From: Bettongia penicillata ogilbyi
Lineage: Eukaryota; Chordata; Mammalia; Diprotodontia; Potoroidae
Assembly: GCA_023548195.1 (NCBI GenBank)
Contig: JAJHZJ010000061.1
Coordinates: 8,163,378-8,227,377, forward strand
Reading direction: 5' to 3'
DNA: 64,000 bases
Shown here: piece after piece, positions 11,935 to 24,800 of the stretch
Position numbering within the stretch: the first letter of the stretch is position 1
Layout: each line of letters begins with the position of its first letter
Notes under the pieces: model-generated
Seen by the model: the letters and a program-made list of their open reading frames with translations, nothing else
Database searches by the model: none
What the model was told of the DNA's origin: nothing
Position numbers and translations under genes: made by a program

Positions 11935-12085
11935 GGAAGGAAACTTAAATATCATGCCATCTAACGCCTTTATTTAAGATGAAGAAACCCAAATCTAGGA
12001 GTGATTAAGTGACTTGCCCAAGGCAGGCAGTTGGCAAGGAGCAAAGCCAAGATTTGAACCTAGAAAGTCAACCTGGCTCAGGAGC
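11935..12085 (-). repeat. MIR-type SINE fragment, antisense
   Basis: It shows AGTGATTAAGTGACTTGCCC and GCCAAGATTTGAACCTAG, a MIR core in reverse. Confidence 0.75.
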
Positions 12086-12281
12086 CATATTCTAGGAGGT
12101 TTAGTTCTCTAATTGGGAAGAGCTTTAAATGAAAGAGCTTTAAAAATAGAGTGAGAAGTGAAAGCTCTGAGGCCAAAGGCTAGACCATTTTCAAGAGGTT
12201 ACAGCTGGAGAACACAATATGTCTCCCACCGAACGACACAACTCTCTTCTTATCCTCATGCTAAAACAACACAGCCATATT

Positions 12282-12504
12282 GCTGTGGTTCAGTCACTTC
12301 AATTATGTTTGACTCTGTGTAATTCTTGGCAAAGAGTGGAGTGGTTTGTCATTTCCTTCTCCAGCTCATTTTACAGTTGAGAAATATGAGGCAAACAGGG
12401 TCAAGTGACTTGCCCAAGGTCACATAGCTAGTAAGTAAGAAAATGAGTCTTCCTGATTCCAAGCCCAGTGCTCTATCCACTGTACCCCTAGATGCCCTAC
12501 ATGC
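12282..12504 (-). repeat. Marsupial tRNA-derived SINE, antisense, with flanking duplication
   Basis: The body runs from TTCAGTCACTTCAATTATGT to the tRNA-like end CTATCCACTGTACCCC. It is flanked by CACAGCCATATT (12270-12281) and CACAGTCATACA (12505-12516), a diverged target-site duplication. Confidence 0.85.
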
Positions 12505-12624
12505 CACAGTCATACATACACCAAAGTAGCCATTTTTCAAGATTAGATATGCAGGTTTAGAGTTTGAACTGGGGAAGGATTGGTACTTTCATCATTAGTC
12601 TTAGCTTTTTCTTCATAAAGTTCC

Positions 12625-12765
12625 ATATATAAAATCAATCAATAAATAAAATTTATTAAACATTTACTATGTGCTATGTACAATGCTAAGTGCTGGGAAT
12701 TCCAAAAGAGGCAAAAGACAGTTTCTGCCCTCAAGGAATTCATGATGTAGTACTCTACAAAAACT
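12625..12765 (-). mobile_element. L3-type LINE 3' tail, antisense
   Basis: AATCAATCAATAAATAAAAT, CATTTACTATGTGCTATGTA and GCCCTCAAGGAATTCATGAT match an L3 terminus in reverse. Confidence 0.85.
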
Positions 12766-13305
12766 CAATCTAAGGATCATAGATCCTCCCTCACCATCAA
12801 GGCTATCTGTCTCCCCGGGACTGAAGAGGTACTCTCTGTCCTGGCCAGAAAATGTTTCATATCTGAAAGGGCCTGAACTTAAACTACTCTTCTCCTTTAT
12901 GGGTAGAGTTCTTCTCGAACCCTAAGTTTTCTTGCCCCTCATTCTACCATCCAACCTAATATCAAACTTTACCTAAGGTATTTAGCTCTCTCTGAGTTAA
13001 TACCAACCTGCCAATTATCAGGTGTCTATGCTTATAATTCTGCCCTCTGTACAATCCTTGATCAGATATGGCTTTGTTCACTAGCCCCAATCTCTGGTAG
13101 TTGCCCACTCACCAAAACATGCCATCTGTGCCCTAGACTTTGGCCAATCATCAACTTCCCATTCTGTTTTTTCCCATTACTTTCCTTAATGCAGCCCCCC
13201 CTCAAAAAAAAACCTGAATTCATCTATCATTTTAGGAATCACCTTGAAATTATGTGAGAAAAATCACTAAACTGTTTAAATTGAGAGAGAATGTTTTAAG
13301 AAAGT
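12766..13305. other. No gene or recognised repeat
   Basis: Intergenic sequence with a short C/A run near 13195-13210 and nothing else notable. Confidence 0.4.
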
Positions 13306-13309
13306 CAAA

Positions 13310-13580
13310 GGTGAAAGAAAAGTGTTATATATACCAAAATATTCATAGTAGATTTTTTTTTGTTCTTGCAGCAAAAAACTGGAAAAAAAGTGAATGTCCA
13401 TAGTTGGGAGATGGGCAAACAAAATTTAGCATATGAAAGTAATTCTATTGGGTTATAAGAAATGATGAATGTGATGAATTCAGAAAAATATTGGAAAACA
13501 TGTATGAACTAATGCAGTGAAGTAAGCAGAACTAGGAAAAGAACATACATAAAAATACTAAAGAAAAGAAAGAGAAAAGA
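13310..13580 (+). mobile_element. L1 ORF2 C-terminal fragment
   Basis: The plus strand translates in pieces to AAKNWKKSECP, MMNVMNSEKYWK and EVSRTRKRTYI, corresponding to the end of L1 ORF2. It is broken by stops. Confidence 0.75.
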
Positions 13581-13604
13581 ATACTAAAACGAAGGCAAGA
13601 GGAT

Positions 13605-13692
13605 GAAAACAAACATTTATTCGATATTTCCTACATTCCATGCTTACAAAGTGCTGGGAATACAAATACAAGTGTAATCCCAGTCCCAAAAC
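13605..13692 (-). mobile_element. L3-type LINE tail fragment, antisense
   Basis: AACATTTATTCGATATTTCC, then AAAGTGCTGGGAATACAAAT match an L3 terminus in reverse. Confidence 0.65.
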
Positions 13693-13775
13693 CCACCAGC
13701 ATAGGACTTTCTCCTTATTAGTGAAGATCAGTCAGTCTCCTGAGCCTGAGCGAGAGGATGGGTGGAGTTGAGGTG

Positions 13776-13779
<4 letters not shown>

Positions 13780-13828
<49 letters not shown>
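13780..13828. repeat. (AG)n microsatellite
   Basis: A nearly perfect AG dinucleotide tract of about 48 bp. Confidence 0.97.
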
Positions 13829-13829
<1 letters not shown>

Positions 13830-13997
13830 CTTCATTCTTTAAGCCTTCTTGAATCTTCTTTGAGTTATTTTCAAGTCATTGAGTCTCTTCAGACTTTGAG
13901 TACTTCCAGCTTCCAAAAAGAAAATTGAAGATACCAACCCAACCAAGGGAAAAGATTCTGGGGACATGATAGAGACCTCCAGCTCATCTCATGTCTT

Positions 13998-15091
13998 TTT
14001 TTAAATTTATTTTGAAAACTGAAAATGTTTTCTACAATCACTTTCATAAGTCTTAGATTTTCTCCCCCTTCCTCCCTCCCCAAGATAGCATGCAATCTTA
14101 TGTGGATTCCACACTTATATTCTTATTAAGCACATTTTGACATTAGTCATGTTGCATAGAAAAATTAAAACGAATGGGAGAAACCGTGAGATAAAATAAA
14201 ACATAACCCAAGATAAAATGGTCTGTTTCATTCTGTGTCCTAATTCCATAGTTCTTTCTCTGGATGAGGATGACATTTTGCCTCAAGAGTCTTTTGGGAA
14301 TGTTTTAGATCCTTGCATTGCTGCGAAGGGCTAAGTCTACCAGAAACAGTCCTGCCACACTGTGGCTGTTACTGTGTACTGTGTTCTCCTGGTCCTGCTC
14401 ATTTCACTCAGCATCAGTTTATATAAATCTTTCCAGGCTTCTCTGAAGTCTTTCTTATAGCACAACAGTATTCCATTACATTCATATACCACAACTTGTT
14501 CAGCCAGTCCCCAATTGCTGGGCATCCCCTCGATCTCTAGTTCTTGGTCACAAGAGAGAGCTGCTATAAATATTTTTGTACATGTGGAACCCTTTCCCAT
14601 TTTTATGATCTCTTTGGGATACAGTCCTAGAAGTGATATTGCTAGGTCAAAGGATACGCACATTTTTGTAGCCCTTTGGGCATAATTCCAAATTGCTCTC
14701 CAGAACGATTAGAGCAGCTCACAATTCTACCAACAATGAATTAGTGTTCCAAATCTCCCACATCTTCTCCAACATTTATCATCTTCCTGTTTTGTCATGT
14801 TAGCCAATTTGATAGGTGTGATGTGGTACCTCAGAGTTGTTTTGATTTGCATTTTTCTAATCAATAGTGATTTAGAACATTTTTATATGACTATAGATAA
14901 GCTTTTATTCTTCCTCTGAAAACTGCCTGTTCATATCCTTTGATCCTTTATCAACTGGGGAATGACTTGTAGTCTTATAAATTTGACTCAGTTTTCTATA
15001 TATTTTAGAAATGAGGCCTTTATCACAGACACTAATTGCAAAACTCCTTTCCCAGTTTTCTGCCTCCTTTCTAATCTTGGTTGCATTAGGT
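13998..15091 (-). mobile_element. 5'-truncated L1, antisense, with target-site duplication
   Basis: The left end is the L1 3' UTR and the right part is ORF2. The minus strand reads LLGLYPKEIIKMGKGSTC, then CTKIFIAAL, CNGILLCYKKD and LMLSEMSRTRRTQYT. The direct repeats TCATCTCATGTCTT (13984-13997) and TCATCTCATTTCTT (15092-15105), 13 of 14 matching, bound about 1.09 kb. No intact ORF2 remains. Confidence 0.9.
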
Positions 15092-15239
15092 TCATCTCAT
15101 TTCTTCCAAGAGTCTTTTTTATTCAGCAACCTGAAATGGGGTTTGTATCTTCCATCTTTCTAGAATCTGGAAGAGCCTGAAAACAGAGACTTGGAAACTC
15201 AAAGACATATCAAAAAAGACGTGAAGAAGACTGAAGCGT

Positions 15240-15265
15240 TCTCTCTCTCTCTCTCTCTCTTTCTC
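15240..15265. repeat. Short (CT)n tract
   Basis: Ten CT units followed by TTCTC. Confidence 0.9.
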
Positions 15266-16480
15266 GAACGCACCCACCCTCCCATTCAGATTCAGGACAT
15301 TGATCTCCATCAATAAGGAAACAGTCCATACCTTTAGTGCTGGAGTTCCACAAGCAAAAAGAAAGACAGTTGTTATCCTCAAGGAACTTATACTCTAATG
15401 AGAAAAGATCACATACAAAAAGAAACTGAAAAATTGAGGGGGAATTGGAGGTGGGATTGAAGGTACTTCTTGATTTTGAAGTCCACAGAAAGTCTGAAAC
15501 AAGGCTGAGAGGGGAAAGCCAAATGTTTATATAATGAAAAAACCCAATCTTTTCCTAAAAGAAATAATAAAGAAATACACTTATTTCCTTGCATAAGAGA
15601 AATTGAGAGACTCTAGGTAAGGAAGGTTATAGATGTAGTCACTACATGAGAGGGAAGGCTCCCTGTCTTGGAAGGTCGGGGAATAGGATGGGGGTGGAGC
15701 ATCCAAACAAGTCTAAAGTGATTAGCTACACAGATGACCACAATATGAAAAAAAAAAATTTTTTTGAGAAAGGAAGAAGTTCAAATATATTGAGGGCAAA
15801 TTATTAAAGGAAACGTGGGCATAATTGATAAAGTCTAGAAAGATATAACAAATTTGGATTATTATCAATAATTCTGATAGTATTAAGTTTAGCCACATAA
15901 AGAAAATTGAAATAATGGTAGCAGCAGGACATAACCAAGCTTCATGGTTATTCTGTTGTTGAGTCAAGGCGTGGCTATGATGGTCAGTCACATATCAAGC
16001 TGACCAATTATCTTAAGCCAGGTCTATATTAAGGTACAAGATATTCATGCCAGATATTTTGGGACAAGAACCAAGAAACCTCTCAGTATGAGTTAAGAAG
16101 AACATACATGGGATTGTCTTGCTGAATCAAGAAATGACCCAATCTTGGAAGACTAATTAGTATGTTGGATAACAGAGTCAGAATCCAAAATAGATCTTGA
16201 CAGATTAGAATTATGTGCCAGGTCTAATAATATAAAGAAATCACTGTAAAATCTTATATGGTTTCAAAAAATTATCAGCACAAAGACAAGATAAAGGAAA
16301 TGTGACTAGACAAGTTTGTATGAAAAATATCTGCGGATTTTGGTAAACTCTAAGTTCAGTAAGTCAATAATGTGACATGACATTTCCCCCATGCACCCAC
16401 CAAACTACCATGACTTTAGAATGCCTTAGTAGATACGTGGTATGAAGACCATGGCAAGTAAGAGTCCCACTGCATCATGT
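15266..16480. other. No gene; mostly unrecognised sequence
   Basis: A short L3-like piece (TCCTCAAGGAACTTATACTC) lies at 15376-15400. The remainder to 16480 is AT-rich and may be a strongly decayed 5' extension of the CR1 copy that follows, but I cannot demonstrate that. Confidence 0.35.
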
Positions 16481-16484
16481 TCTA

Positions 16485-16985
16485 GTTAGAAAACATTTGA
16501 AGTACTGTGTCCAATTCTGACTACCACATTCTAGGAAAAGCAGTGATAAAATGAAGTCCATCTAGAGAAAAGTAAGGCGGCTGGAGGCCATACTATATAA
16601 TGATCATTGAACGAAGTAGGGATGTTTCACTTAAAGAGGAAAATATGTGATAAAAGCCTTCAAAAATGTAAAGTTCAGTCACATGAAAGATGGATTAGAT
16701 AAGTTCTTCTTGTGTATGAATGGCAAAAGTCAAAACTATGGGTAGCATGGAATGGAGTCTCTCAATGAAGTGGCAGAGAAGCAGATTTTGAAGTAAGATA
16801 AAGAAAACATCCTGACAACAAATGCTATGTAAGAGTAGAATGGGAACTATTGGATATTCACTGAAGCTCTTCAGGTGGAGATCAGATGAATCTTTGTGAG
16901 AGATAGTCTTGAGGGGATGTTCCTGTATAGGTTCAGCCTCTGGGGATCCTTCCTTCTAACTCTGAGATTACATAGTTCTCTTTTT
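16485..16985 (+). mobile_element. CR1-type LINE 3' region
   Basis: It shows TACTGTGTCCAATTCTGACT, GAACGAAGTAGGGATGTTTC, GATGGATTAGATAAGTTCTT and CCTTCTAACTCTGAGATTAC, the ordered landmarks of an amniote CR1 3' end in sense. Confidence 0.75.
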
Positions 16986-16994
16986 AAAAATATT

Positions 16995-17105
16995 TAATTT
17001 AAAATATATATGTATGTATACATGTATATACATATGCATGTATGTATTGTGTTGTATATCTATTTGTATATGTGTACATATATACATATACATAGAAGAA
17101 GATGC
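16995..17105. repeat. TA/TATG/TACA-rich simple sequence
   Basis: Imperfect alternating ATGTATAC-like units over about 110 bp, low complexity. Confidence 0.85.
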
Positions 17106-17317
17106 TTTAATGCAGATATCACGTCAATTTAGACTCCCCATTTCCATCTGTGTTGATCCCTTTGTGGCCAAACAAATGCCCTTGTTAGGGTAATGGGTTT
17201 TGGTCATGAGTTCAAAGCTAAATAGGCTTTACCTCATACTTCTAAATTTCTAAATTTAAGTGTATGATTATTGGCCTGAGTAATCCCAAGTCTCTGGCTA
17301 ATTAATAGATACATTAA

Positions 17318-17542
17318 TAGTGCTAAGATGACACATTGGATAGAGCACTGAATCTGCAGTCAGGAAGACCTGAGATCAAATCTAGTCTCTGATATGTATT
17401 AGCTATGTGACACTTTAACCTCTACCTCAGTCTCCTCACCTGTAAAAATGGGGATAATAATAACACTTTCCTCACAGGGTTGTTGTAAGGATAAAAGGAG
17501 ATATTTGTAAAGTGCTTTACAAATTTTAACTATAACTGGTCA
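17318..17542 (+). repeat. MIR-type SINE
   Basis: It shows TGGATAGAGCACTGAATCTG, GGAAGACCTGAGATCAAATC, AATGGGGATAATAATAACAC, AGGGTTGTTGTAAGGATAAA and AAAGTGCTTTACAAATT, nearly full length. Confidence 0.9.
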
Positions 17543-17544
17543 TA

Positions 17545-18437
17545 GGTGGTGGGGAGAACATACCAGAATGGGATTCAGATTCAATAATATTAAGGTAAAA
17601 ACTCCCAACCCCTCAGGGGTACCCCTAGAACCCTGAGTTGGATATGTAGCCAGCCAGACCTCTAGAAATCCAACTTGATAATTTTAGTAGGAGCTGGGGT
17701 CAGGACTTTGCAGAGCTCATGAGGGTTATAAACGAATGGATGAAAAAACTTTGATCCTTTGTACAATTTATTATAGGTTTATAACCTTTATTATATAAGC
17801 ATTGCCTAGACTAATTTAAAAAGTGAATAGTCCCCTTCCTCAAGGAGTTCACATTCTAAATGGTAGAGACTAGACATGCAGGAGAGTTCAACTTCATGGT
17901 GGATGGTCAGGCCTAATGGTCCATGGGGTTCAGTGGCAAGCCAGATAGCAATACCCAGTGCTTGGAGGGCAGAGAGGCAAGACAAGTGATAAGACCCAGT
18001 GACTATCTTATTGGAAGGATTGTATTGATAACTCCCAATACTATCTTGAAGGATTGTGTTGGAGATTCCTTGTTCATCCAGGTAATTCAAGTGACTATGT
18101 ACAACCTGAAGAGAAGGAGGGGGCACTAAATGGGGGAAGGCCATGACCACCAAGAAGGGTAGGATGGACCTAAGAATCAGAGTTGCCATGGGAGCTGTGA
18201 AGGAGGAGTGGGGAGGAAGGGCAGTGTCTCATTGGTGGGAAGATTGGGAGGAAGGGATTCCAGAAATATTTGCTTTCTTGGACATTCCTGGGCTAGGTTG
18301 GTGAAGAGGGAGATTTCCTTTCAGGGCCAGATCCTGCTAGGCCCTCTGGTACCTGGTTGGGAAAAACGAGCAAAGTAAGGCTCTTCTTTTCCAGTTCCCA
18401 ATCCTATGAACTCTCCAATGTTATATACATGCTCAAA
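17545..18437. other. Unique sequence just downstream of ALOX5AP
   Basis: No repeat apart from a short L3-like piece (CTTCCTCAAGGAGTTCACAT, 17835-17855). An open minus frame at 18189-17806 crosses that piece and matches nothing I know, so I do not call it a gene. Confidence 0.45.
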
Positions 18438-18479
18438 GACAAAACTCAACCACCAAATACAAGTGCATCTCATTTTATT
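18438..18479 (-). promoter_or_regulatory. ALOX5AP: Poly(A) signal AATAAA with GU-rich downstream element
   Basis: On the minus strand AATAAA occupies 18479-18474. It is followed within 20-40 nt by the GU-rich run GGTGGTTGAGTTTTGTC (18454-18438). Signal, spacing and downstream element are typical of a mammalian cleavage site, predicted near 18455-18460. Confidence 0.8.
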
Positions 18480-18711
18480 AAAGAAAACGTGCTGGTGACA
18501 CCATAAGGCACACAATATTCAACCATTTGCAAGGTATATGATTCTAAATCCTTTTCTTCCATAAAAATGTAGGTGACCTCAAACCATGAAGCCCAGGAAG
18601 TTATCTGATTTATAGCCACAGAAAGAGGGGATGGGTCCTATAAAGGGTTGAATTGCCATGGTTTCTATGTATCAATTAGCTGAGACCACAAACTCCATGC
18701 TCAGGGTAGAA
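18455..18711 (-). other. ALOX5AP: ALOX5AP 3' untranslated region
   Basis: About 255 nt separate the stop codon from the predicted cleavage zone. The sequence is unique, with no SINE or LINE inside. The short length suits the compact FLAP mRNA. The end is inferred from the poly(A) signal at 18474-18479, not observed. Confidence 0.75.
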
Positions 18712-18874
18712 TTAGGGAATGAGAAGCAGTGGGGAGATGGTCGTAGTTATTGTCTTTATGTACTTTTCAAAGTCACTTCCAAAAAAGAGGACGAGGTAAT
18801 AGTTGAATATGCCAGCAACAGACATTAGGAAAAGGAACAGTATGATGCGTTTCCCAAAGATGTAGCCAGGAGTG
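18712..18874 (-). CDS. ALOX5AP: ALOX5AP coding exon 5 (residues 108-161) and stop
   Basis: This exon has 163 coding nt. The acceptor is TTTCCTTCCAG|CACTCC and the TAA stop is at 18714-18712. It encodes helix 4 (PGYIFGKRIILFLFLMSV), then GIFNYY and the C-terminal segment ending ISPLLLIP. Pocket residues Y112, I113, K116, L120 and F123 are present. Differences from remembered human sequence are Val136, Leu137, Lys145 and Thr151. Confidence 0.97.
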
Positions 18875-21800
18875 CTGGAAGGAAAGAGAGAAAGGAATTG
18901 TGGGTATAGAACCAATATAACCCATTTAACAATGCACATTCTGACTTGGGGGTGCCTGCAGTTTAAATTATAGCTCTTTCCCCTAAAGAATCTTTGAATT
19001 GATTTATATGGAAGATGCTTATGTCACAGTATCTTTACTTAATGATCACATTTTTAAAGTAAACTCGAGAAACCTAGACTTCTATTTGCCTGGGTTGGGC
19101 TCCCCATTCCCCAAATGAATGTTCCCACAAAAATATTATGTTTTGGACACTATTGAACTAACTTATTTTTGTGCCCCTTGCCCTCTGCCTTCCCATTTCT
19201 TTCTTAATGCAGCTTTCTCAGGGGAGTGAGAGGGGGCATGGGTTCACAATGCCAGGCATCTTTTAGTAAACAGGTACCCTTACTGGAGATTAGAAACACA
19301 ATTACCTTATTAAAGTCCTTTCTGGGACTGTTGTCTTTCTAAAGGAAAACCAGTAAGGATGGCCTTGGCATCTATATGTATCAGGCAATACTTTAAGTAC
19401 CTCTGTGTTATAACTGATGGCTTAAATGAGCCAATAAAGCTCGTTAAGACTAAAAGGTGCTCCAGCATCTAAGGAGCTAATCTATTCTCCTCTGGCTGCA
19501 CAGGAATAACTCATGTTCCCATTAATGAGGGCTGGGTGCACATCAGCGGCAAAATGGACCCTTCCACTGTAAAGTGTGCAGTGAGAGAGACATTTTTAGT
19601 ACATCCATATACCTCTTAGCAGGACTATAAATCTCAGACTGTCCAAGCAAAGCATCAGCCTGGGTCAGGAAGAAATTTCCCACTAACGTATGATCACATA
19701 ATTGGCTTATTGAGACTGCTCTCACCACATTTATTCCCTTTTCCCAAACCCTTACATGGCTTTCTTTAACCATGTCTATATCTAGCTGTCCCCAAAGAGC
19801 TTGGCAGGGTTAAACTCATTTGTAGGGTCCACCTGGGTCTGCCTTTAAAGTGTTTAACATTGCCACATCTGTCCTTGGGCAGATAATGTTTTGCTTTTGT
19901 CTTTCCATTGCCCTCTAATTTATTTTGAATTTGATTCTTTTTTAAATAAGTGTTATTGATGACTTTTCATTTAACATCACAGTAATTTCCAACTATATCT
20001 CTTCCTCATTCTCCACCAATAAGCCTTTCCGCTATTCACATATAGGATGTGCTATAGTGCACAGAGCACCATGCCAGGAGTCACCAATATGTGACTTCAC
20101 TTCCAGCCTTTGGACCTTCACTAGCTGTGCAACCTTGGGCAAAGTGAATTATCTTCTTGCTTACTCATTTTCCCCATCTGTAAAAGGAGGTGGGGGTAGA
20201 ATAAACCTGCTTCTCAGGGTTGTTGTGAGGATAATATCTGCAAAGTGCTTGAAAATTCTTAAAGCTCTATTTAAATGGTAGCAATTATTTCTAATAAAGA
20301 AAAACAAATTAAGCTATTGTTTCTAATACATAAAGAAATAAGTATTATTTTTAATATTTTGTTATTTGATTCTTAACTGATTTAAAAATCATGAAATTTT
20401 CATTATTTGATTGCTAATTTATTATTTCTAATGAATAAATAAATAAATATGTTATTTCTGACAAAAAGAAAAACAAAAAAGTTAACAAAACCAGGGGACT
20501 CATAGCACCTGACAACATACCATTCCAGACCCAAAGACCCCACCAGCACCATCTCTCCATCAAAAGGAAGGTGGTGCATTTCTTCATCTCTTCTCCAGAG
20601 TCAAAGTTGGCCATTTTTATGACACAATTTTCTGCTTGATTTTGTGCAGGGTTTTTTTTTATTTTACTGTAATAACTTAATCCCCCTGACCCTCAGTGTG
20701 CTTAGCCATAAAACAAAGAAGTTGGACTAGATGACTTCCAAGGTCCATTTCAGCTCTAAATCTGCAGTGGAAGGAAGTAAGGAAGGAAGGAAGGAAGGAA
20801 GGAAGGAAGGAAGGAAGGAAGGAAGGAAGGAAGGAAGGAAGTAAGGAAGGAAGGAGAAGGAGGAAGGGAGAGAGGAGGGAAGGAAAGGAGGGAGGGAAAA
20901 GGGGAGGGAGGAAAAAAGCATTCATTAATCAATCAGTAAACATTTATTAAGCACATGCTGTGTTCCAGACACTGGGGATACAAAAAAGATAAAAGACAGT
21001 ACCTGTCCTCAAGGCTCTTACAGTCGAATATGGAGGAAATAGCATGCAAACAAATACACACAAATCAGGCTATAGACAGGACAAATGAGAGAAATAGTTA
21101 ACAGAGGGAAGGCACTGTAATTAAGAAGGATTAGGGAAAACTTCTCATAGAAAATAGGATTTTAGTTCGGACTTAAAGGAAGTCAGAATGGTCAGTAGTT
21201 GATGTAAAGGTGGGAGAGTACTCCAGGCATGGAGGCCAGCCAGAGGGAATGTCCAGAGCCAAGACATGGACTCTCTTGTTCATGGAACAAGACCAATGGC
21301 ACTGGATTGAAGAATGTAAGTCAGGGAGCCAGGTGTAAGAAGCCTGAAAAGGCAGGAGGGAACTAGGTTATGAGCTTTGAATGTCAAATAGAGTTATTTT
21401 GTATTTACTCCTGGTGGTACTAGGAAGTCATTGGAATTTATTGGGGAAGAAGAGTGACATGATCGGACCTGTGCGTTAGGAAAATCACTTTAGTAGCTTA
21501 ACAGAGGATGGATTGGAGTGGGGAAAGACAAGGTGGGCAGACCCACCAGCTATTGCAATAATCCAGATGTGAGATAAGGGCCTGCACCAGAGTGGTGGTG
21601 ATGTCAGAGGAGGGAAAGGGATGTATTCAAGAGATGTTACAAAGGTGAAATTAACAAGCCTTGGCAACAGACTAGATATGGGGAGGTTGAGAAATAGTGA
21701 GGGATCCAGGATGACTCCTAGGTTGTTGAGGAACTGGAGGATGGTGTTACCCTCTTCAAGTGATAGGGAAAGAGTTGGGTAGAGGAGTATTTAGGAATAA

Positions 21801-24800
21801 TGAGTTCTGTTCTGTTCACATTGAGTTTACGGTGTCTACTGGACATCCAGTTAGAGATGTCTGAAAGGTAGTTGGAGACGAAAGATTGGAGGTCAACAGA
21901 GAGACTGGGGCTGGAAAAGTTAGATTTGAGAATCAGTCACATTCTACATAGAGACAACAATTAAATCCATGGGAGTTGATGAAATCATCAAGTGAATTAG
22001 TATAGATGAGAAGAGGGCCCAAGACAGAATCCCTAAGGACACCTACATTATTGGATCTAACAGAGGAGACAGAGAAGGGGTGGTCAGATGGATAGGAGGA
22101 AAATGAGGATTGAGAAAGTACACTGGATTTGACAACTAAGAGATCACTAATAACTTGGAATTAGGTTTTACTGGAATAAGGTCAGAAACCAGACTGTGAG
22201 GAGTTAAGAAGGGAGTCAGAGGAGAAAAAGTGGAAGCATCTATTAGAGAGGGCCTTTCTGAGCTCAGCTACAAAAGACAAAGGAGATACAGGATAACAGC
22301 AGGAGTGGAAGGGCCAAGTGAGGCTTTTTTCAGGTTAGGAGAAACATGGGGAGGTTTGTAGACAATGAGCCAGTAGAAAGGGAGAGACTGAAATTAAGTG
22401 AAAGAGTAAGAACATAGAGGGGTTAGCCTTGGTAAAGAGAGAAAGGCCACTTCATCACAAGAAGTGGGGGTGAAGGAGGAATTAGTGTCTCCTGACTGAG
22501 TGAGTCACCTGAGGGATAGGAGATAAGAAAAGAGAATAAAGAGCCCATGACAAATGGCTTTAATTTTTTTCTGTAAAATATATCAAGGTTCTTAGCCGAG
22601 AGAGTGAGGGAGGGGAAGCCATGAGAGGTTTGAGGAGGAATGAAAAGGTTTAGAAGAGTCGCTGTGGAGAGTAGGATGGGAGGTATAGTAAGAATGCCTA
22701 GCAGCAGTGAGGGCCCAGTTGAGTTTTTGTAACTTAAATTTGTGGTGGACTCAGTCAGAATTGTTGCATGATTTTCTATGCCTTCATTCAGTATCACATG
22801 TTTAGGCATCAAGACGACGAATGGTGGAAGTGATTTAAAACTGAGGCTTGACTGGGCATCGTCAGTAATATGATAAGGGAGTTAAGGATTCAAGAGAAGA
22901 GCACAGTGTGAAGTGTCAAGATGGTGAGAAGAGGAGAAAGAGGCTAGTGCAGGAGAGATGACCTGGAAAAGAATTGAGGGGTCAAGGAATTAAAGGTCAC
23001 AGTGCAGACAAAGAGTAGGGGTTATGTGAAGCAAGGCAGAGGGAGAGTGAAATGCCAATAGATCTGAAAAGGGGATTTAAAAATTCAACCTGGAAGTGGT
23101 ACATCTGTAGGTGATGCCAAATCAAGAATACGATCTTCTCTGTGTGTGGCTGAGGTGGGATGGAGGAGTGGATCATGGGAGGTGAGTAGTTTGAGGGTAC
23201 TTGGAGGAGAATTAATATATATGCTGAAGTTCCCTAATATGAGGGCAGGAGCTGAGGAAGTAAAAAAATATGAATCTCATACCAAACTCATTGAGAAAGG
23301 AAGGCAAGTGTCCTAGGGTTTTGTAGACAACAGCTTCCGGGATTTTGATTGGGTGGTAGATATGAATAACATGGAACTCAAAGGAGGAGTGATGGAATAA
23401 GGGGAGAATCTGGAAGGGGCATTGGGTTGGCAAGGACTGTCCCAACTCCCCCCAACTTGACCAGTGAGCTGAAGGGAATAAATGAAGGTGCAGCTAGTAT
23501 GAGAAAGGGTGACTGGGAAGGCTATGTCATTAGGGAGAGGCCAGGATTCAGTGATTACTAGAAGATGGAAGGAGTGGAAGAGGAAAAGATTTAAGATAAG
23601 GGAAGTTTGTTGCCTATGGAACAGGCATTCCAGAGGGCAAGGTGAAAGGGCTGGGTGGAGTTTAGGATAAAACTTTGGGATGGAAAAGTTGAGGGGGATG
23701 GGAATGAGGAATTGGGTGGTGGGGATGAGGAATGGGGTTTAGAAAATGATTTACAGGGTTTCATTGTCCCTGGAATGCAAAGTATGTGCCAGGTGTGAGA
23801 ATGTTCATCACCAAATGGAGGCACCACTCCTCTACCTTCAAAGGACAGGTGAAGCAGGAGGGGGAGACCTGAAGTTGAAGGGAGGGATGTTCTTCTTTAC
23901 ACTGGAGATTCTCTACACCCTAGTTGGGACACTGGGCTGGCAGCAGGAGGCAGAAGACACCTTGGGTTGGTAGGGATAGAAGTGAATGCTTTGAGGTAGA
24001 TGGAAGATGCCCAGTCTGGCCCTGAGCAGCCCTTTCTCAGAGAAGACATGGTGCCCAGCAAGAGAAGGAAGTCTCAAGGCACGAGTACACCCAAAGTCTG
24101 AGGGTCTGAGAACTGCCACTAGGCTAAGCACTTTCAAAATACCTCATTGAATGCTCATAACAACCCTGTAAAGTAGGCACTATGATTACTCCTATTTTAC
24201 AGTTGAGGAAAGTGAGACAGACAAAGGTTAAGTGACTTGCCTAGGGTCACACAGCTAGTAAGTGTCTGAGTCTGGATTTGAACTCAGGTCTTCCTGACTC
24301 CAGGCCCAGTATTCTATCTGCTAACTCACTTAGCTGTCTCTGACAGTAAACTAAGAGACACAATTTTTAAAGCTTGCCCAGGAAGCATAAATGCCCCTCT
24401 CTGACTTAAGGGAATTGAGTACTCATTCAGGCTGCAGAGTCTTTGATTTACTAAATCTGTGATAGATGTACCAGTTGCCTTACTTCTAGCTGCACACACA
24501 GCATAAAATTCCAAAACATGTCTAGTAATGGACTCAAGATAATTTGATTCTCACTCTTCAGAAGACTTAGTTCTAAAAGGAGGTAAGGTAGCGTAATGGA
24601 AAATACCCTGGACTGAAGGTCAAGAAACCTGGGTTCTAATCCCAGGACTCCTGCTAATTCGAGCAAATTACTTAATCTCTTCAGATCTCAGTTTCCAGTG
24701 ATACTAGATTATCTCTAAAGTCACTTCCAGCCCTAACATTCAATTCAATTCTAATTAGGAAAAGGTCACAGGAGTACGGTGGCTAGTTCTGCAAGGTAAG

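Noticed and set aside
14337..14663. 108-codon minus frame as a gene
   Set aside because: It is the C-terminus of a dead L1 ORF2 inside a truncated L1 with a target-site duplication.
17806..18189. 127-codon minus frame directly downstream of ALOX5AP
   Set aside because: It crosses an L3-like fragment, matches no known protein, has no splice or promoter context, and is within chance length.
1..18400. Exons of the neighbouring gene (MEDAG side)
   Set aside because: No coding segment with splice sites was recognisable; the region holds repeats and unassigned sequence.
20677..20925. Minus frames with proline/serine/phenylalanine/leucine repeats
   Set aside because: Same cause: the complement of a GGAA tract.
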